Below, one piece after another: positions 14,848 through 18,772 of a DNA stretch of 18,772 nt. Below the pieces are notes generated by a model. The model saw nothing but the letters and a program-made list of their open reading frames with translations, searched no databases and was not told where the DNA came from. The translations under genes and the position numbers were made by a program. This DNA is from an uncultured Oscillospiraceae bacterium (lineage in GTDB: Bacteria > Bacillota > Clostridia > Oscillospirales > Oscillospiraceae). The stretch lies in contig CAKTKX010000010.1 of assembly GCA_934572365.1 (NCBI GenBank), forward strand, positions 1 through 18,772, read 5' to 3'. Numbering within the stretch: the stretch's first letter is position 1; each line of letters begins with the position of its first letter.

Positions 14848-16080
14848 ATGAAGAAAAACGGTAAGGACAGCCGCCCCAGCTTGCCGCCAATCCGAAAAAT
14901 CGAAGTGTCCGAGGAGCGAAAGGGGCTGCGAATTGCTCTGGCGGCGGTCTTTCTTGTTATCGGCGCCGTGGCGATCATCATAGGCCTGGTTTCTCTGCTG
15001 AACACGGAGCCGGGCTGGCAGGAAGTGGAGATCAACGCCAACGGCGCCAACTGCGCCGGGGAGTTCGTGCTGATGTACGATTTTTCCGACGCGGGGGCTT
15101 CGGCATCGGCGGTGAATAAGCAGTTGACGACCCTGTATTCCCAGGCGGCAGAGGATGCCTACCGAATTTTCAGCCCCGATGTGAAGGAAGACGGGTTGGC
15201 GAATGTGGGGTATCTAAACGGACATGTGAATGAAATCGTGACCGTTGACCCGGCGCTTTATAAGGCGCTGACGGTGCTGACACAATATGATTGCCGCTAT
15301 GCCTATCTCGCCCCGGCCTATGCCGAATACGACCGGGTGTTTTCGGCGGAGAGTGACGCGGAGGCCGCGCGGTATGACCCTGCGGGCGACCCGGAGCTGG
15401 CGGAATATCTTGCCGAAATTGCCGCCTTTGCCGGAAATCCGGAGATGGTGAATCTGGAAACCCTGGGGGATAACCGGGTGCGGCTGACGGTTTCGTCGGA
15501 ATATCTGAAATTCGTGGAGGAAGACGAAATCGAGACGCTGCTGGATTTTGGCTGGATGAAAAACGCCATTATCGCGGACTATCTGGCGGATACGCTGGAA
15601 GCGGAGGGCTTTACCAGCGGCTATCTCAGCAGCTACGACGGCTTCACCCGAAACCTTGACCGGCGGGGAAACGAGTATGTTTTCAACCTGTTTGACCGGC
15701 AGCGAAGCGACGTGAATTTGCCTGCAAAAATGCGGTATATTGCCCCCTTAAGCATCGTGTTCCTGCGGGATTACCCCATGGGCGAACAGGACCAGTGGCA
15801 TTATCACGCCTTTGCCTCCGGGAAAATCGTCACGACGTTCCTGGATACCGCCGACGGCATGAGCAAGAGCGCCTGTCCCAATCTGGTTTCCTATTCCGAC
15901 AGCCTTGGCTGCGGAGAGATCCTGATGCAGACCGCGCCGGTGTTTATTGCCGACGAACTTGACACCCGGCCGCTGGACGCGCTGAAGGAAAAGCAGCTGT
16001 ACTCCATTTGGAGCGAGGGCGGAGAGCTGAAATGGAATGACCCGGAATTGAAGATCGATTTTATGGAAAAAGCAGATTAA
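14848..16080 (+). CDS. Membrane-anchored protein with a degenerate ApbE-like ectodomain
   Basis: A 410-residue protein: basic cytoplasmic N-terminus, one membrane helix (about 27-50) and an extracellular domain. I recognise no exact family, but the order of motifs follows ApbE (FAD:protein FMN transferase). NVGYLNGHVNEIVTVDPALY (119-138) stands where ApbE has S-x-x-RLN...V.VSPEL. DFGWMKNAIIADYLADTLEA (233-252) stands where it has DLGGIAKGYAAD. SSYDG (261-265) matches the GG turn, FLDTADG (331-337) matches H-I-I-D-P-x-T-G, and GCGEILMQTAPVF (354-366) matches the AD-x-x-AT helix. Several catalytic and metal positions are changed (no HIIDP histidine; Glu for Asp in the last motif), so enzyme activity is doubtful. 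The ATG has AAGGAG 11 bases upstream. It probably belongs to the ami transcript. The ApbE link is an inference. Confidence 0.6.
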   Translation: MKKNGKDSRPSLPPIRKIEVSEERKGLRIALAAVFLVIGAVAIIIGLVSLLNTEPGWQEVEINANGANCAGEFVLMYDFSDAGASASAVNKQLTTLYSQAAEDAYRIFSPDVKEDGLANVGYLNGHVNEIVTVDPALYKALTVLTQYDCRYAYLAPAYAEYDRVFSAESDAEAARYDPAGDPELAEYLAEIAAFAGNPEMVNLETLGDNRVRLTVSSEYLKFVEEDEIETLLDFGWMKNAIIADYLADTLEAEGFTSGYLSSYDGFTRNLDRRGNEYVFNLFDRQRSDVNLPAKMRYIAPLSIVFLRDYPMGEQDQWHYHAFASGKIVTTFLDTADGMSKSACPNLVSYSDSLGCGEILMQTAPVFIADELDTRPLDALKEKQLYSIWSEGGELKWNDPELKIDFMEKAD

Positions 16081-16101
16081 CGGCACCTAAAAAAGACATG
16101 A

Positions 16102-16145
16102 AAAATCCCCGACTTTGGTTGACCAGACCAAGTCGGGGATTTTCA
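16102..16145 (+). terminator. Intrinsic terminator at the end of the ami region
   Basis: AAAATCCCCGACTTTGGT (16102-16119) pairs with ACCAAGTCGGGGATTTT (16127-16143) over about 17 bp with one bulged T and a short loop. The A-rich 5' flank and U-rich 3' arm give terminator form, though the U-run lies within the stem. It is placed 21 bases after the preceding stop. Confidence 0.8.
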
Positions 16146-16166
16146 GAGAAAAAGAGAGGTAAGAAA

Positions 16167-16220
16167 ATGAAAAAGAAAATTATCATTGAGTACGCTTTCA
16201 TTATATCCGGGGGCTATTAA
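16167..16220 (+). CDS. Possible 17-residue hydrophobic peptide
   Basis: A short frame with AGAGAGGT (16152-16159) about seven bases before an ATG encodes MKKKIIIEYAFIISGGY and stops with TAA. The form is a lysine-rich start, one acidic residue, a hydrophobic run and Gly-Gly near the end. It recalls streptococcal short hydrophobic peptide (SHP) pheromones, which are imported by Ami. However, no Rgg-type regulator gene is nearby, no promoter is clear, and the frame is too short for coding statistics. It may be chance. Confidence 0.25.
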   Translation: MKKKIIIEYAFIISGGY

Positions 16221-16273
16221 AAAAATAAGTGAGCAAATATTAAATAAGTATTAAGCACGTAAAAATAAGGGCA

Positions 16274-16308
16274 GCGGTTTTGTGCAAAACGCCAAATGTG
16301 AATTTTTT
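16274..16308 (+). terminator. Weak terminator-like hairpin before the clpB promoter
   Basis: GC-GTTTT (16274-16281, one bulged G) pairs with AAAACGC (16286-16292) around a GTGC loop, and a run of six T lies at 16303-16308. The ten-base gap between stem and T-run makes it a poor terminator. The rest of 16221-16329 is AT-rich with no gene seen. Confidence 0.3.
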
Positions 16309-16329
16309 GTAGCTTGTGGGCTGCAACCC

Positions 16330-16357
16330 TTGACATTTTTTCAAATTGGGGTATAGT
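16330..16357 (+). promoter_or_regulatory. Sigma-A promoter of clpB
   Basis: TTGACA (16330-16335), a 16-base spacer and TATAGT (16352-16357). The expected transcription start, near 16364, lies just before the CIRCE element. Confidence 0.85.
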
Positions 16358-16370
16358 AAAGACAAATGAA

Positions 16371-16397
16371 TTAGCACTCACATCGATAGAGTGCTAA
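16371..16397. promoter_or_regulatory. CIRCE operator (HrcA binding site)
   Basis: TTAGCACTC (16371-16379), nine bases, GAGTGCTAA (16389-16397): a perfect match to the CIRCE consensus. It sits at the start of the clpB leader, where HrcA blocks transcription until heat or misfolding stress titrates the GroEL system. Confidence 0.97.
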
Positions 16398-16418
16398 AGC
16401 GAAAGGAAGGTAAAGTAG

Positions 16419-18772
<2,354 letters not shown>

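Overview
The window looks like a chromosomal segment of a gut-type Firmicute of class Clostridia, most likely the Oscillospiraceae/Ruminococcaceae group. The evidence is G+C-rich coding sequence with C/G-ending codons, AGGAGG-type ribosome binding sites, consensus sigma-A promoters, Thr/Ala-rich lipoprotein linkers after a lipobox, a YtrA-type GntR regulator, a perfect CIRCE operator at clpB, and an oligopeptide permease of the streptococcal Ami type. The taxonomy is inferred from gene content and style, because there is no rRNA here.

Layout: (1) The 3' end of galE (+, 1-105) closes with an intrinsic terminator. (2) A minus-strand operon (1994 to 162) encodes a YtrA-like GntR repressor, an ABC ATPase and an ABC-2 permease. 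Its promoter is overlapped by a symmetric operator. (3) A second minus-strand operon (4565 to 2117) is a polar amino-acid ABC importer (lipoprotein, permease, ATPase) ending in a strong terminator. (4) A divergent AT-rich intergenic region (4566-4899) carries two back-to-back TTGACG-N17-TATAAT promoters and a cluster of ATTCA/TGAAT half-sites. (5) A plus-strand gene encodes a PlsC-like acyltransferase with a zinc ribbon. (6) The centrepiece, 6346-16080, is an Ami/Opp-type oligopeptide importer in the order amiA-amiC-amiD-amiE-amiF, followed by a membrane-anchored protein whose ectodomain looks like a degenerate ApbE fold. (7) A terminator, a possible 17-codon peptide gene and a CIRCE-controlled clpB (truncated by the window end) complete it.

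The Ami system is the most unusual part. Its order and the permease sequences match the streptococcal AmiACDEF transporter closely, but three of the five subunits depart from the usual design. The binding protein appears circularly permuted, with the segment normally at the C-terminus lying right after the lipoprotein linker. AmiE has an insertion of about 225 residues, partly coiled-coil-like, between Walker A and the Q-loop. AmiF ends in two predicted transmembrane helices. A structured leader precedes amiA, and a hairpin-rich stretch of about 390 bases separates amiA from the membrane and ATPase genes, which would suit overproduction of the binding protein.

Homology statements come from recognising motifs and remembered family sequences; no database search was possible.
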